DNA of 64,000 nt from Streptomyces spinoverrucosus (GCF_015712165.1 NZ_JADPZX010000001.1:6894001-6958000), one strand, 5' to 3'; counted from the stretch's first letter, positions 9,607 through 20,277 are shown. Numbers and translations: made by a program. The notes: a model not told the origin generated them from the sequence alone.

Positions 9607-10554
9607 GTGACGGCCGTTGAATCCCGTCCAGCGGGGATTATCGGGACGAGCCAGAGCCCGAGCCGGCGGCCGATCGGGGCCCGGGTCAAGGGGTTCGTGG
9701 CGCTGACCAAGCCGCGAATCATCGAGCTGCTGCTGATCACCACCGTGCCGGTGATGTTCCTCGCCGAGCAGGGCGTGCCCGACCTCGGCCTCGTGCTCGT
9801 CACCTGCCTCGCCGGGTACCTCTCGGCGGGCGGCGCCAACGCGCTCAACATGTACATCGACCGTGACATCGACGCGCTGATGGACCGCACCTCGCAGCGT
9901 CCCCTGGTCACGGGCATGGTCAGCCCGCGCGAGTGCCTCGCCTTCGGCATCACCCTGGCGATCGCCTCCACCCTGTTGTTCGGCCTCGCCGTCAACTGGC
10001 TGTCGGCCTGGCTCGCCCTCGGAGCGCTCCTCTTCTACGTCGTCGTCTACACGATGATCCTCAAGCGCCGCACCTCGCAGAACATCGTCTGGGGCGGCAT
10101 CGCGGGCTGTATGCCGGTGCTGATCGGCTGGACGGCCGTGACGAACTCGCTGTCCTGGGCGCCGCTCATCCTCTTCATGGTCATCTTCTTCTGGACGCCG
10201 CCGCACTACTGGCCGCTGTCCATGAAGGTGAAGGACGACTACGCGCGCGTCGGCGTGCCGATGCTGCCGGTCGTCGCGTCCAACAAGGTCGTCGCCAAGC
10301 AGATCGTGATCTACAGCTGGGTGATGGTCGCCGTCTCGCTGCTGCTGACCCCGCTCGGCTACACCGGCTGGTTCTACACCCTGGTCGCGCTGGTGGCCGG
10401 CGGCTGGTGGCTGTGGGAGGCGCACGCGCTGCAGAACCGGGCGAGGGCCGAGGTGACGGGCGTGAAGCTGAAGGAGATGCGGCTGTTCCACTGGTCGATC
10501 ACCTATGTGTCGCTGCTGTTCGTCGCCGTGGCCGTGGACCCCTTCCTGCGCTAG
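9607..10554 (+). CDS. ctaB: Protoheme IX farnesyltransferase (heme O synthase)
   Basis: This integral membrane prenyltransferase converts heme B to heme O, the first step to the heme A of cytochrome aa3 oxidase. The protein has the UbiA-type Asp-rich motif [15 protein letters not shown] and a second conserved stretch with [19 protein letters not shown], and about eight hydrophobic helices. GTG 9607 is chosen (315 residues) because AGGGG sits 5 bp before it; GTG 9601 or ATG 9586 would add 2 or 7 residues. The heme A synthase gene is 3 kb away on the other strand, which supports the role. Confidence 0.94.
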   Translation: MTAVESRPAGIIGTSQSPSRRPIGARVKGFVALTKPRIIELLLITTVPVMFLAEQGVPDLGLVLVTCLAGYLSAGGANALNMYIDRDIDALMDRTSQRPLVTGMVSPRECLAFGITLAIASTLLFGLAVNWLSAWLALGALLFYVVVYTMILKRRTSQNIVWGGIAGCMPVLIGWTAVTNSLSWAPLILFMVIFFWTPPHYWPLSMKVKDDYARVGVPMLPVVASNKVVAKQIVIYSWVMVAVSLLLTPLGYTGWFYTLVALVAGGWWLWEAHALQNRARAEVTGVKLKEMRLFHWSITYVSLLFVAVAVDPFLR

Positions 10555-10587
10555 CCGTTTTGGCTACTCGTGGGTAGCATCCTGGCC

Positions 10588-10899
10588 ATGGGAGACACTC
10601 AGCAGGTGGACGAGCGCCGGGTGGCCCGGCTCGCCAAGCAGATCAACGCCTTCGCCAAGGCGCACGGAGGGGCCGAGGCCCAGGTCGCGTATCTCGGGCA
10701 GCGCGGCGCCCGGATCGTGCTGGTCGGTGAGGACGGCGGCTGGGGCGACCTGGTGGCTCCGACGTACGAGACCGCCCAGAAGGCCGTGGAGAAGTCCGGC
10801 CTCACGGCCCACGAGGCGTTCGACGGCGAGTTCGCGGCCAAGGTGAGGACCGGCCCGTACGAGTGGAAGCGGATGGCGGGCATCCAGATCGGCGGCTGA
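10588..10899 (+). CDS. Conserved hypothetical protein, 103 residues, probably leaderless
   Basis: A small soluble protein of unknown function. It starts MGDTQQVDERRVARLAKQI and carries a conserved-looking centre (RIVLVGEDGGWGDLVAPTYETA) and a GPYEWKRMAG end. I see no known domain. A TAGCAT hexamer ends 7 bp before the ATG and there is no Shine-Dalgarno sequence, which is the geometry of a leaderless Streptomyces transcript. It lies 33 bp after ctaB but its own -10 suggests separate transcription. Confidence 0.72.
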   Translation: MGDTQQVDERRVARLAKQINAFAKAHGGAEAQVAYLGQRGARIVLVGEDGGWGDLVAPTYETAQKAVEKSGLTAHEAFDGEFAAKVRTGPYEWKRMAGIQIGG

Positions 10900-10983
10900 G
10901 CAACGCCCTGCTGACGCATCACCTCAATCCAGGTTCACCCGTTAGGACTCGTAGGAGTACGACGTCCACAACGGGAGCCCCGG

Positions 10984-12090
10984 ATGATCGAAACGCCGTC
11001 CCTCGTGGACCAGTACTGCCACGGCGTTCTGAGAACGGAGCTGGGCCTCGGCACCTTCGAGGCCCAGCTGGCCCGCACCGAGGGCCCGCCCGCACCCGGC
11101 ACCACCCTCTTCGACACCCAGACCGGCTTCGCGGTACGCCGCTGGTGCCCGCCACTGCTCGGCCTGGAACCGCACTGCCCGCCCGCCCGCTATCTCGCCC
11201 GGCGCCGCGAACTCGGCGTACTGGAGGCGGCCCGCCGGCTGCTGCGCGGCAGTGGCATCACGACGTATCTCATCGACACCGGGCTCCCCGGCGACCTCAC
11301 CGGACCCGCCGAGATGGCCTCGACCGCGACCGCCGAGGCCCGTGAGATCGTCCGCCTGGAGCTGCTGGCCGAACAGGTCGCCGACACCTCGGGCACGGTC
11401 GAGTCGTTCCTGGCGAACCTCGCCGAGTCGGTGCACGGGGCCGCCGCGAACGCCGTCGCCTTCACCTCGGTCGCGGGCGTCCGGCACGGCCTCGCGCTCG
11501 CGCCCGAGCCGCCGGGTCCGGGTGAGGTGCGGGGCGCGGCGGGCCGCTGGCTGGCCGATCGCCGGGTCGGCGGCGAGCTGAGCGACCCGGTGCTGCTGCG
11601 GCACCTGCTGTGGATCGCGGTCGCCTCCGGCCTGCCCCTGCAACTGCACGCCGGGCTCGGCGAACCGGGCCTGCGCATCGACCGCACGGACCCGGTGCTG
11701 CTCACGGACTTCGTCCGCGCGACGGCCGGCATGGGCACCGACCTGGTCCTCCTGCACGGCTACCCGTACCACCGCCACGCCGCCCACCTCGCCGGCGTCT
11801 TCCCGCACGTCTACGCGGACTCCGGCGCCGCCCTGGTCCGCACCGGCGCCCGCGCCGCCACCGTCCTCGCCGAGATCCTGGAACTGGCCCCCTTCGGCAA
11901 GATCCTCTTCTCCAGCGGCGCCCAGGGCCTGCCCGAACTGCACGTCGTGGGCGCCCGCCTGTTCCGCGAGGCGCTGGCCCGCGTCCTGGGCACCTGGGTG
12001 GCGGAGGGCGCCTGGTCCCTGGCGGACGCCCAGCGGGTCGCGGGCCTGATCGCGGCGGGGAACGCACGCCGGGTGTACGGGCTGGCGTGA
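10984..12090 (+). CDS. Amidohydrolase-family protein (FluG/GlnA3 N-terminal type)
   Basis: A 368-residue predicted metal-dependent hydrolase with a TIM-barrel type layout. The start MIETPSLVDQYCHGV places the usual D-x-H-x-H-like N-terminal segment in a weak form (VDQYCHG); later metal-ligand candidates are LQLHAGLGEP and LLHGYPYHR. The C-terminal third (VYADSGAALV, KILFSSGAQGLPELH) matches the amidohydrolase-2 pattern of an Asp/Ser-rich last strand. The substrate is unknown. GGGAG lies about 7 bp before the ATG. It stands between genes of unrelated function and is probably transcribed with the nucleotidyltransferase gene 18 bp downstream. Confidence 0.75.
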   Translation: MIETPSLVDQYCHGVLRTELGLGTFEAQLARTEGPPAPGTTLFDTQTGFAVRRWCPPLLGLEPHCPPARYLARRRELGVLEAARRLLRGSGITTYLIDTGLPGDLTGPAEMASTATAEAREIVRLELLAEQVADTSGTVESFLANLAESVHGAAANAVAFTSVAGVRHGLALAPEPPGPGEVRGAAGRWLADRRVGGELSDPVLLRHLLWIAVASGLPLQLHAGLGEPGLRIDRTDPVLLTDFVRATAGMGTDLVLLHGYPYHRHAAHLAGVFPHVYADSGAALVRTGARAATVLAEILELAPFGKILFSSGAQGLPELHVVGARLFREALARVLGTWVAEGAWSLADAQRVAGLIAAGNARRVYGLA

Positions 12091-12108
12091 GGCGCACACA
12101 CTGAGCGC

Positions 12109-12846
12109 ATGCCGACCGACGCGTTACTCGACCGCTTCCTCACGGAACTCACGGCCGCCGCTCCCGTCGCCGTCTGGGCGCACGGTTCGCTGGCCGGCGG
12201 CGACTACCAGGAGGGCCGCAGCGACCTCGACCTGATCGCGGTGCTGGACGGCCCGATCACCGCGCGGACGGTCTGGGGACTGGCCCGCCTGCATGCCCGC
12301 CTGCGGGCCGAGCCGCTCGCCGCCCGGCTGCACTGCAGCTATCTGACGCCCGACACGATCGACGGCGCGCGGCGGCGGCACCTCACCTGGGCGCACCAGC
12401 GACTGTTCAAACGGCCCGTCACCCCGGTCACCCGCCGAGAGCTGCACACCTTCGGCCGCGTCCTCCACGGCGAGCCGCCCGCCGGCCTGCTGCCGCCGGT
12501 CCCGGACGGCGAACTGACCGGGTTCGTGGTGGCCGACCAGCGGGACTTCTGGCGGCGGGAGGTGGACCGCGTCGGCAACTGGACGCAGAACGAATGGATC
12601 GACGTGGGACTGACGACCTTCGCCCGCGCGGTGGTCACCCTGCGGGACGGCCGTCTGATCTCCAAGCGGGAGGCCTTGGACGTACTGCCCGCCCTCGGCG
12701 CGCCCGGCGAGGTCGTCGAGGACATCAGGCGACGGCGCTACGGCGAACCCGTGCCGCCCACCCCGCAGTGGACGGCACGCAGAAGCGAGCTCACGCGGAA
12801 CTACCTGGGGCCGGCCATCGACGGGCTGGTGGCGTCGTACGCCTGA
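12109..12846 (+). CDS. Nucleotidyltransferase-domain protein (aminoglycoside adenylyltransferase-like)
   Basis: This 245-residue protein has the nucleotidyltransferase signature near residue 25: a GSLAGGDYQEGRSDLDL run, i.e. GS-x11-D-x-D. A C-terminal helical part with DFWRREVDRVGNWTQNEW resembles the substrate-binding domain of ANT(9)/ANT(3'')-like enzymes. A real antibiotic substrate cannot be claimed; many actinomycete homologues have no resistance phenotype. Its last 46 bp overlap the end of convergent ctaA. Confidence 0.78.
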   Translation: MPTDALLDRFLTELTAAAPVAVWAHGSLAGGDYQEGRSDLDLIAVLDGPITARTVWGLARLHARLRAEPLAARLHCSYLTPDTIDGARRRHLTWAHQRLFKRPVTPVTRRELHTFGRVLHGEPPAGLLPPVPDGELTGFVVADQRDFWRREVDRVGNWTQNEWIDVGLTTFARAVVTLRDGRLISKREALDVLPALGAPGEVVEDIRRRRYGEPVPPTPQWTARRSELTRNYLGPAIDGLVASYA

Positions 12847-13832
12847 GCCGGCGTGGCCGGGGCCTCGACCTGCGGGGTCTCGGGGCGTTCGCGCAGGGAC
12901 AGCGCGACGCGGAGCACCGCGATCCACACCAGGCACGAGCCCAGCATGTGCAGGCCGACCAGGATCTCGGGGAGATCGGTCCAGTACTGGGCGTAACCGA
13001 TGACACCCTGGGCGAGCAGGATCAGGAACAGGTCGCGGGTGCGGTTCAGGGGGCCGCGCGGGGCGTCGACGGCCTTGAGGACGAACCACAGGGCGAAGGT
13101 CAGCGTCACCACGATCCACGCCAGCACGGCGTGCAGCTTGGTGACGTTCTCCCAGTCCACCGGCATGCGCGGTACGTCGCTGGAGTCACCCGCGTGCGGG
13201 CCCGCGCCGGTGACCACCGTGCCGACCATGATCAGCAGGGCGCTCGCGGCGATCAGGCTCCACACCAGCTGCCGCACGGCCTTGCCGACCAGCGGCCGCG
13301 CCGGCGTGCTGCCCTCCCGGGTGCGCTGCCACATCAGCACGGCCACCGTGATCAGCGCCGTGGTCGCCAGGAAGTGGGCCGCGACCGTGTACGGGTTGAG
13401 ACCGACCAGCACCACGATGCCGCCGAGCACGGCGTTGCTCATGACGACCCAGAACTGCGCCCAGCCCAGCCGGGTGAGGTCGCGCCGCCACGGCTTCTGC
13501 GCGCGGGCCGCGATGATCGCCCAGCCGACCGCCGCGCTCAGCACGTAGGCGAGCATGCGGTTGCCGAACTCGATGGCGCCGTGCAGGCCCATCTCGCGGG
13601 TCGCGGTCAGCGAGTCGTCCGTGCACTTGGGCCACGTCGGGCAGCCGAGGCCGGAACCGGTGAGCCGTACCGCGCCGCCGGTGACCACGATGATCACCGC
13701 CATGACGAGTGCGGCGAGGGCGGCCCGTTGAACCGTCCTGGTGGTGGGGGTCCAGCGTTCGGCGATGAAGGCGAGCGGGTTGTGCAACGCGGCTGAGGCG
13801 TCGGCGCGGGTCAACTTTGGCACGCGCACCAT
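12801..13832 (-). CDS. ctaA: Heme A synthase (COX15/CtaA family)
   Basis: This membrane protein oxidises heme O to heme A. It has eight hydrophobic helices in two four-helix halves, four conserved heme-ligand histidines (GLHGAIEFGNR, VAAHFLATT, KLHAVLAW, GLHMLGSC) and the extracytoplasmic Cys pair GCPTWPKC found in Gram-positive CtaA. ATG 13832 gives 343 residues; GTG 13853 would add seven. The end overlaps the convergent nucleotidyltransferase gene by 46 bp. Together with ctaB it completes heme A synthesis. Confidence 0.92.
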   Translation of the reverse strand: MVRVPKLTRADASAALHNPLAFIAERWTPTTRTVQRAALAALVMAVIIVVTGGAVRLTGSGLGCPTWPKCTDDSLTATREMGLHGAIEFGNRMLAYVLSAAVGWAIIAARAQKPWRRDLTRLGWAQFWVVMSNAVLGGIVVLVGLNPYTVAAHFLATTALITVAVLMWQRTREGSTPARPLVGKAVRQLVWSLIAASALLIMVGTVVTGAGPHAGDSSDVPRMPVDWENVTKLHAVLAWIVVTLTFALWFVLKAVDAPRGPLNRTRDLFLILLAQGVIGYAQYWTDLPEILVGLHMLGSCLVWIAVLRVALSLRERPETPQVEAPATPAQAYDATSPSMAGPR

Positions 13833-13879
13833 CGTAGGCCTGGGCTTGTGCACGCTTTCACTAGGCCCCCCGCTCCGCG

Positions 13880-14659
13880 CTACTCCCAGCGGAAGAAGCG
13901 GCCCGCCGCCGCCAGGCCCACGACCGACCAGCCGGCCAGGATGCCCAGGTCACCCCACGGCATCCCGCCGCCGTGCTGGAGCACGTCCCGCAGCCCGTCC
14001 GACAGCGCCGAGATGGGCAGCAGGCCCAGCACGGTCTGTGCCGCGTCCGGGAACTTGTCCAGCGGGACGACGACCCCGCCGCCGACGAGCAGCAGCAGGA
14101 AGACGAGGTTCGCGGCGGCCAGCGTCGCCTCCGCCTTGAGCGTGCCCGCCATCAGCAGGCCGAGGCCGGAGAAGGCGGCCGTACCGAGGATCAGCAGGAG
14201 GAGTACGGCGAGCGGGTTGCCCTGCGGCGACCAGCCCAGCGCGAGGGCGATCACCGTCACCAGGATCACCTGGAGCACCTCGACGACCAGCACGGACGCG
14301 GTCTTCGCGGCCATCAGACCCCAGCGGGGGAGCGGGGAGGACGCCAGCCGCTTCAGCACGCCGTAGCGGCGTTCGAAGCCCGTCGCGATGGCCTGGCCCG
14401 TGAAGGCCGTCGACATCACGGCGAGCGCGAGGATGCCGGGGGCGAGGAAGTCGACGGCCTTTCCCTCGCCGGTGTCGACGATGTCGACGGTGCTGAAGAG
14501 CACGAGCAGCAGCGTCGGGATGATCACCGTCAGCAGCAGCTGCTCGCCGTTGCGCAGCAGCATCTTGGTCTCCAGCGCCGCCTGCGCCGCGATCATGCGG
14601 GGGAGCGGGGCCGCGCCGGGCCTGGGTGCGTAGGTGCCTTTTTCGGCCGTGGTGGTCAC
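13880..14659 (-). CDS. ABC-2 type exporter permease (DrrB-like)
   Basis: A 259-residue membrane protein with six hydrophobic helices, starting VTTTAEKGTYAPRPG. It overlaps the stop of the ATPase gene by 4 bp (GTGA), so the two are made together. The ABC-2 hallmarks are the amphipathic N-terminal segment, the FERRYGVLKRLASSPLPR cytoplasmic loop and a short final helix ending FFRWE. The family exports drugs, lipids or polyketides; no substrate is evident here. Confidence 0.88.
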   Translation of the reverse strand: MTTTAEKGTYAPRPGAAPLPRMIAAQAALETKMLLRNGEQLLLTVIIPTLLLVLFSTVDIVDTGEGKAVDFLAPGILALAVMSTAFTGQAIATGFERRYGVLKRLASSPLPRWGLMAAKTASVLVVEVLQVILVTVIALALGWSPQGNPLAVLLLLILGTAAFSGLGLLMAGTLKAEATLAAANLVFLLLLVGGGVVVPLDKFPDAAQTVLGLLPISALSDGLRDVLQHGGGMPWGDLGILAGWSVVGLAAAGRFFRWE

Positions 14660-15579
14660 GAGCGCAGCTCCTTGCCGGTGAGCTCCAAGAAGACGTCCTC
14701 CAGGGTGTGCCGTTCCACCGAGATCCGGTCCGGCATCACCCCGTGCTGGGCGCACCAGGACGTCACCGTCGCCAGCAGCTGTGGGTCGACCTTGCCGACG
14801 ACCCGGTACGAGCCCGGGGTCAGCTCGGCGGCCGCGCAGTCGGCGGGGAGCGCCTTGAGCAGGGAGGCGACGTCGAGGCCGGGGCGGCCGGTGAAGCGCA
14901 GCGTGTTCTCGGCGCCGCCGCGGCACAGCTCCTCGGGGGAGCCCTGAGCGATCACCCGGCCGGCGTCGATGACCGCGACGTCGTCGGCGAGCTGCTCGGC
15001 CTCGTCCATGTAGTGGGTCGTGAGGATCACGGAGACGCCGTCCGCGCGCAGGTCCCGTACGAGGTCCCAGGTGGCCCGGCGCGCCTGCGGGTCCAGGCCG
15101 GCGGTCGGCTCGTCCAGGAAGACCAGCTCCGGTCGGCCGACGACGGCCATGGCCAGCGCCAGCCGCTGCTGCTGGCCGCCGGAGAGGCGACGGTAGGTGG
15201 TGCGGCCGCACGAGCCGAGGCCGAGGCGTTCGATCAGGGCGTCCACGTCCAGCGGGTGCGCGTGCAGCTGGGCCACATGGCGGAGCATCTCGTCCGCGCG
15301 GGCGCCGGAGTAGACGCCGCCGGACTGGAGCATCACGCCGATCCGTGGCCGAAGCTCGCGGGACTGCCGCACCGGGTCGAGGCCCAGGACGCGCACCCTG
15401 CCGGAGTCCGGCTTCCGGTACCCCTCGCAGGTCTCGACGGTGGTCGTCTTGCCGGCGCCGTTGGGTCCGAGAACGGCGGTGATGCCCGCCCCGGCCACCA
15501 GGTCGAGGCCGTTCACCGCGGTCTTGTCGCCGTACCGCTTCACCAAGGCCTGGACCTGGAGCACGGGCTCACTTCGCAT
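14656..15579 (-). CDS. ABC exporter ATP-binding protein (DrrA-like)
   Basis: A 307-residue ATPase with Walker A GPNGAGKTTT near residue 38, signature RLSGGQQQRLALA, Walker B ELVFLDEPTAGLD and the H-loop TTHYMDEAEQLAD. The C-terminal ~85 residues form the usual DUF4162-like extension of drug-exporter ATPases, ending TLEDVFLELTGKEL. It energises the permease encoded immediately downstream. It is divergent from sufR across a 181-bp gap. Confidence 0.92.
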   Translation of the reverse strand: MRSEPVLQVQALVKRYGDKTAVNGLDLVAGAGITAVLGPNGAGKTTTVETCEGYRKPDSGRVRVLGLDPVRQSRELRPRIGVMLQSGGVYSGARADEMLRHVAQLHAHPLDVDALIERLGLGSCGRTTYRRLSGGQQQRLALAMAVVGRPELVFLDEPTAGLDPQARRATWDLVRDLRADGVSVILTTHYMDEAEQLADDVAVIDAGRVIAQGSPEELCRGGAENTLRFTGRPGLDVASLLKALPADCAAAELTPGSYRVVGKVDPQLLATVTSWCAQHGVMPDRISVERHTLEDVFLELTGKELRS

Positions 15580-15724
15580 GGGTCCAGAGTCTAGGTAAGG
15601 GGCCTGGTCCCTCGGGCGGGCGGGTGCGAGAACTGCTCGATCTGATCGATCAATGATCGTTTTCGCAGGTCAGCTTAGGTATGCCTAAGTGACGCAGCGC
15701 ACCAGCAGCCGGTTCGGACGCCGC

Positions 15725-15761
15725 TTGTCACGCTCTCGGGAATTACGCAACAATGGCGTTG
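15725..15761 (+). promoter_or_regulatory. sufR promoter with CAAC-N6-GTTG operator
   Basis: TTGTCA (15725-15730), an 18-bp spacer and AACAAT (15749-15754) form a plausible promoter. The expected transcription start falls at about 15761, the G of the sufR GTG, so the mRNA is probably leaderless. The palindrome CAAC-AATGGC-GTTG (15748-15761) covers the -10 and the first base of the gene. This exact pattern is what I recall being reported as the SufR site in S. avermitilis, so the gene should repress itself and the suf operon. Confidence 0.75.
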
Positions 15762-16498
15762 TGAAAAACGTCGGCCAGGCTCGGGAGACCCCCACGGGGG
15801 CCCCTCAGGAGGAGTTCGCGACCGGAGAGCGCTCGACGCGCAACCGGGTCGCGCGGTCCATCCTGGACCACGGCCCGTCGACCGTGGCCGAACTCGCCGG
15901 ACGGCTCGGCCTCACCCAGGCGGCCGTACGCCGGCACCTGGACGCGCTGGTCGCCGACGACGTCGTCGCGGCACGCGAGCAGCGGGTCTACGGAGCGCGG
16001 ACGCGCGGCCGGCCCGCCAAGGTGTTCGCCCTGACCGACTGCGGCCGGGACGCCTTCGACCAGTCGTACGACAAGCTCGCCGTGGACGCGCTGCGCTGGA
16101 TCGCCGAGCGGGAGGGCGGAAGCGAGGCGGTCGCCGCCTTCGCCCGCGCCCGGATGGCCGCCCAGGCGGGCGCGTACCGCAAGGCGATCGAGTCGGCCGC
16201 ACCCGAGGAGCGGGCAGAAGCACTGGCCAAGGCCCTGAGCGTGGACGGGTACGCTGCTACGGCGCGCAGCGCGCCCACCGGCGAGCAGCTGTGCCAGCAC
16301 CACTGCCCGGTCGCCCACGTCGCCGAGCAGTTCCCGCAGCTGTGCGAGGCCGAGACGGAGATCTTCGCCGAGCTGCTCGGAACCCATGTCCAGCGGCTGG
16401 CCACCATCGCGCACGGCGACGGTGTCTGCACGACGTTCATCCCCAAGACTTCCAAGACCCACAACACCGCAAGCACGGCCGGGAGGAACCCCGCATGA
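15761..16498 (+). CDS. sufR: Iron-sulfur-sensing transcriptional repressor SufR
   Basis: A 245-residue winged-helix regulator of the suf operon. The N-terminal HTH is at about 25-80 ([25 protein letters not shown]). The C-terminal cluster-ligand region has C178-x3-C182-x12-C195 (CQHHCPVAH...LCEAE), the three-cysteine arrangement of SufR that binds an Fe-S cluster. GTG 15761 is chosen since it lies 6 bp after a -10 element and inside the operator palindrome. The stop overlaps sufB (ATGA), which couples regulator and operon. Confidence 0.92.
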   Translation: MKNVGQARETPTGAPQEEFATGERSTRNRVARSILDHGPSTVAELAGRLGLTQAAVRRHLDALVADDVVAAREQRVYGARTRGRPAKVFALTDCGRDAFDQSYDKLAVDALRWIAEREGGSEAVAAFARARMAAQAGAYRKAIESAAPEERAEALAKALSVDGYAATARSAPTGEQLCQHHCPVAHVAEQFPQLCEAETEIFAELLGTHVQRLATIAHGDGVCTTFIPKTSKTHNTASTAGRNPA

Positions 16499-17916
16499 CT
16501 CTCCCCACGGAGACTGCCCACCCCGAACTCGAGGGCCTGGGCAACTACGAATACGGCTGGGCCGACTCCGACGAGGCCGGTGCGTCGGCACGCCGCGGCC
16601 TGGACGAGGACGTCGTCCGGGACATCTCCGGGAAGAAGAGCGAGCCGGAGTGGATGACCAAGCTCCGTCTCAAGGGCCTGAAGCTCTTCGAGAAGAAGCC
16701 CATGCCGAACTGGGGCTCGGACCTGTCGGGCATCGACTTCGACAACATCAAGTACTTCGTGCGTTCCACGGAGAAGCAGGCGGAGTCCTGGGAGGACCTG
16801 CCCGAGGACATCAAGAACACGTACGACAAGCTCGGCATCCCGGAGGCGGAGAAGCAGCGCCTCGTGGCCGGTGTCGCCGCCCAGTACGAGTCCGAGGTCG
16901 TCTACCACCAGATCCGCGAGGACCTGGAGGAGCAGGGCGTCATCTTCCTCGACACCGACACCGCGCTGAAGGAGCACCCGGAGCTCTTCAAGGAGTACTT
17001 CGGCACCGTCATCCCGCCCGGTGACAACAAGTTCGCGTCGCTGAACACCGCCGTGTGGTCGGGTGGCTCCTTCATCTACGTCCCGCCGGGCGTCCACGTG
17101 GAGATCCCGCTCCAGGCCTACTTCCGGATCAACACCGAGAACATGGGCCAGTTCGAGCGGACCCTGATCATCGTCGACGAGGGTGCCTACGTGCACTACG
17201 TCGAGGGCTGCACCGCCCCGATCTACAAGTCGGACTCGCTGCACTCCGCGGTCGTCGAGATCATCGTCAAGAAGAACGCCCGCTGCCGCTACACGACCAT
17301 CCAGAACTGGTCGAACAACGTCTACAACCTGGTCACCAAGCGCGCCGTCGCCTACGAGGGCGCGACCATGGAGTGGATCGACGGCAACATCGGCTCCAAG
17401 GTGACGATGAAGTACCCGGCCGTCTACCTGATGGGCGAGCACGCCAAGGGCGAGACCCTGTCCATCGCCTTCGCGGGCGAGGGCCAGCACCAGGACGCCG
17501 GCGCCAAGATGGTCCACATGGCGCCGAACACCTCGTCCAACATCGTCTCCAAGTCGGTGGCGCGCGGTGGCGGTCGTACGTCCTACCGCGGCCTGATCGA
17601 GATCGGCGAGGGCGCCCCGGGCGCCAAGTCGAACGTCCTGTGTGACGCTCTGCTCGTCGACACCATCTCCCGGTCGGACACCTACCCGTACGTGGACGTC
17701 CGTGAGGACGACGTGTCCATGGGCCACGAGGCGACCGTCTCCAAGGTCTCCGAGGACCAGCTCTTCTACCTGATGAGCCGTGGTCTGAGCGAGGACGAGG
17801 CGATGGCGATGATCGTGCGCGGCTTCGTCGAGCCGATCGCCAAGGAGCTGCCCATGGAGTACGCCCTTGAGCTCAACCGGCTGATCGAGCTGCAGATGGA
17901 AGGCGCGGTCGGCTAA
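16495..17916 (+). CDS. sufB: Fe-S cluster assembly protein SufB
   Basis: SufB is the scaffold subunit of the SufBC2D complex, on which clusters are built with sulfur from SufS/SufU. The 473-residue sequence is of full length, with the conserved beta-helix core ([20 protein letters not shown]) and the C-terminal [23 protein letters not shown] region that carries metal and cluster residues. It starts within the sufR stop. Confidence 0.97.
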   Translation: MTLPTETAHPELEGLGNYEYGWADSDEAGASARRGLDEDVVRDISGKKSEPEWMTKLRLKGLKLFEKKPMPNWGSDLSGIDFDNIKYFVRSTEKQAESWEDLPEDIKNTYDKLGIPEAEKQRLVAGVAAQYESEVVYHQIREDLEEQGVIFLDTDTALKEHPELFKEYFGTVIPPGDNKFASLNTAVWSGGSFIYVPPGVHVEIPLQAYFRINTENMGQFERTLIIVDEGAYVHYVEGCTAPIYKSDSLHSAVVEIIVKKNARCRYTTIQNWSNNVYNLVTKRAVAYEGATMEWIDGNIGSKVTMKYPAVYLMGEHAKGETLSIAFAGEGQHQDAGAKMVHMAPNTSSNIVSKSVARGGGRTSYRGLIEIGEGAPGAKSNVLCDALLVDTISRSDTYPYVDVREDDVSMGHEATVSKVSEDQLFYLMSRGLSEDEAMAMIVRGFVEPIAKELPMEYALELNRLIELQMEGAVG

Positions 17917-18003
17917 GGCCCGCCATCCGGTACGGCAGCAGGCGGCCCGCCCCCGGGGCGGGCCGAAGATCGCAAACGTAGGAAAGAGAGCAGACCGACA
18001 GCC

Positions 18004-19188
18004 ATGGCTGAGGCTCAGAACATCCCGGTGGGCTCTACCACCGCCGGCTCGATCGCGGTCGCCGCGGAGTCGACCGTCGTCTCGCGCATGAGCGCGCCCC
18101 CGTCCTTCGACGTGGCGGACTTCCCGGTCCCGCACGGCCGTGAGGAGGAGTGGCGGTTCACCCCGCTGGAGCGCCTGCGCGGGCTCCACGACGGCACCGC
18201 CGTCGCCACCGGCGAGGGCGTCAAGGTCGAGGTCGAGGCCCCCGCGGGCGTCGTCGTCGAGACCGTGGGCCGCGACGACGCGCGGCTCGGCAGGGCCGGC
18301 ACCCCGGTGGACCGCATCGCCGCCCAGGCGTACTCGGCGTTCGAGAAGGCCGGAGTCGTCACCGTCCCCAAGGAGACGGTCCTCACCGAGCCGATCCGCA
18401 TCGCCGTGCACGGCCAGGGCGGGGTCGCCTATGGCCACCAGGTCATCGAGCTCGGAGCCTTCGCCGAGGCCGTCGTGGTCATCGACCACGCCGGTGACGC
18501 GGTGCTCGCCGCCAACGTCGACTACGTCCTGGGTGACGGCGCCAAGCTGACCGTCGTCTCCGTCCAGGACTGGGACGACAAGGCCGTGCACGTGGCCCAG
18601 CACAACGCCCTCGTCGGCCGCGACGCGTCCTTCAAGTCGGTCGTCGTGACCTTCGGCGGCGACCTCGTACGCCTGCACCCGCGCGTCACCTACGCGGGCA
18701 CCGGCGGTGAGGCCGAGCTGTACGGCCTGTACTTCACCGACGCCGGGCAGCACCAGGAGCACCGCCTGCTGGTCACCCACAACACCCCGCACTGCAAGTC
18801 GAACGTCGCCTACAAGGGCGCGCTCCAGGGCGACGCCGCGCACGCCGTGTGGATCGGCGACGTGCTGATCGAGGCCAAGGCCGAGGGCACGGACACGTAC
18901 GAGATGAACCGCAACCTCGTCCTCACGGACGGCGCGCGGGTCGACTCGGTGCCGAACCTGGAGATCGAGACCGGCGAGATCGTCGGCGCCGGTCACGCCT
19001 CCGCCACCGGCCGCTTCGACGACGAGCAGCTGTTCTACCTGATGGCCCGCGGTATTCCGGAGCACGAGGCCCGCCGACTGGTGGTCCGCGGCTTCTTCGC
19101 CGAGCTGGTCCAGCAGATCGGCATCCCGGACATCGAGGAGCGGCTCATCGCCCGGATCGAAGAGGAGCTGGAGGCGTCGGTCGGATGA
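18004..19188 (+). CDS. sufD: Fe-S cluster assembly protein SufD
   Basis: SufD is the partner of SufB in the SufBC2D scaffold. The 394-residue protein shares the SufBD C-terminal domain (HNTPHCKSNVAYKGAL, then ATGRFDDEQLFYLMARG). AGGAAAGAGAG precedes the ATG. The 87-bp gap after sufB contains GCCCGCC/GGCGGG-type complementary runs that may form a weak hairpin. Its stop overlaps the ferredoxin gene by 4 bp. Confidence 0.96.
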   Translation: MAEAQNIPVGSTTAGSIAVAAESTVVSRMSAPPSFDVADFPVPHGREEEWRFTPLERLRGLHDGTAVATGEGVKVEVEAPAGVVVETVGRDDARLGRAGTPVDRIAAQAYSAFEKAGVVTVPKETVLTEPIRIAVHGQGGVAYGHQVIELGAFAEAVVVIDHAGDAVLAANVDYVLGDGAKLTVVSVQDWDDKAVHVAQHNALVGRDASFKSVVVTFGGDLVRLHPRVTYAGTGGEAELYGLYFTDAGQHQEHRLLVTHNTPHCKSNVAYKGALQGDAAHAVWIGDVLIEAKAEGTDTYEMNRNLVLTDGARVDSVPNLEIETGEIVGAGHASATGRFDDEQLFYLMARGIPEHEARRLVVRGFFAELVQQIGIPDIEERLIARIEEELEASVG

Positions 19189-19505
19189 CCACCTTCGTAC
19201 GCGCGTGCGCGCTGAGCGAGCTGGAGGAGGACACCCCCAAGCGGGTGGAACTCGACGGCACGCCGGTGTCCATCGTGCACACCGAGGGCGAGGTGTTCGC
19301 CATCCACGACATCTGCTCCCACGCGAACGTCTCGCTCTCCGAGGGCGAGGTGGAGGACTGCCAGATCGAGTGCTGGCTGCACGGCTCCTCGTTCGACCTG
19401 CGCACCGGCAAGCCGTCCGGCCTCCCCGCGACGCGCCCCGTCCCCGTATACCCCGTAAAGATCGAAGGGGACGACGTACTCGTCTCCCTCACCCAGGAGT
19501 CCTGA
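19185..19505 (+). CDS. Rieske-type non-heme ferredoxin of the suf operon
   Basis: A 106-residue [2Fe-2S] protein with the Rieske ligands C44-x-H46 and C63-x2-H66 (CSHANVSLSEG, CWLHGSSFD). Such ferredoxins of the BphA3/NirD type stand between sufD and sufC in most actinobacterial operons; the role, perhaps electron supply to cluster assembly, is not settled. ATGA overlap with sufD shows co-translation. Confidence 0.92.
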   Translation: MTTFVRACALSELEEDTPKRVELDGTPVSIVHTEGEVFAIHDICSHANVSLSEGEVEDCQIECWLHGSSFDLRTGKPSGLPATRPVPVYPVKIEGDDVLVSLTQES

Positions 19506-19512
19506 GGCACCC

Positions 19513-20273
<761 letters not shown>

Positions 20274-20277
<4 letters not shown>

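Noticed and set aside
15988..19065. A 1025-codon open frame on the minus strand opposite sufR-sufB-sufD
   Set aside because: It is an antisense shadow: the plus strand carries clear Suf proteins over the whole stretch, and the minus frame is His/Arg/Val-rich without any domain, as expected in high-GC DNA.
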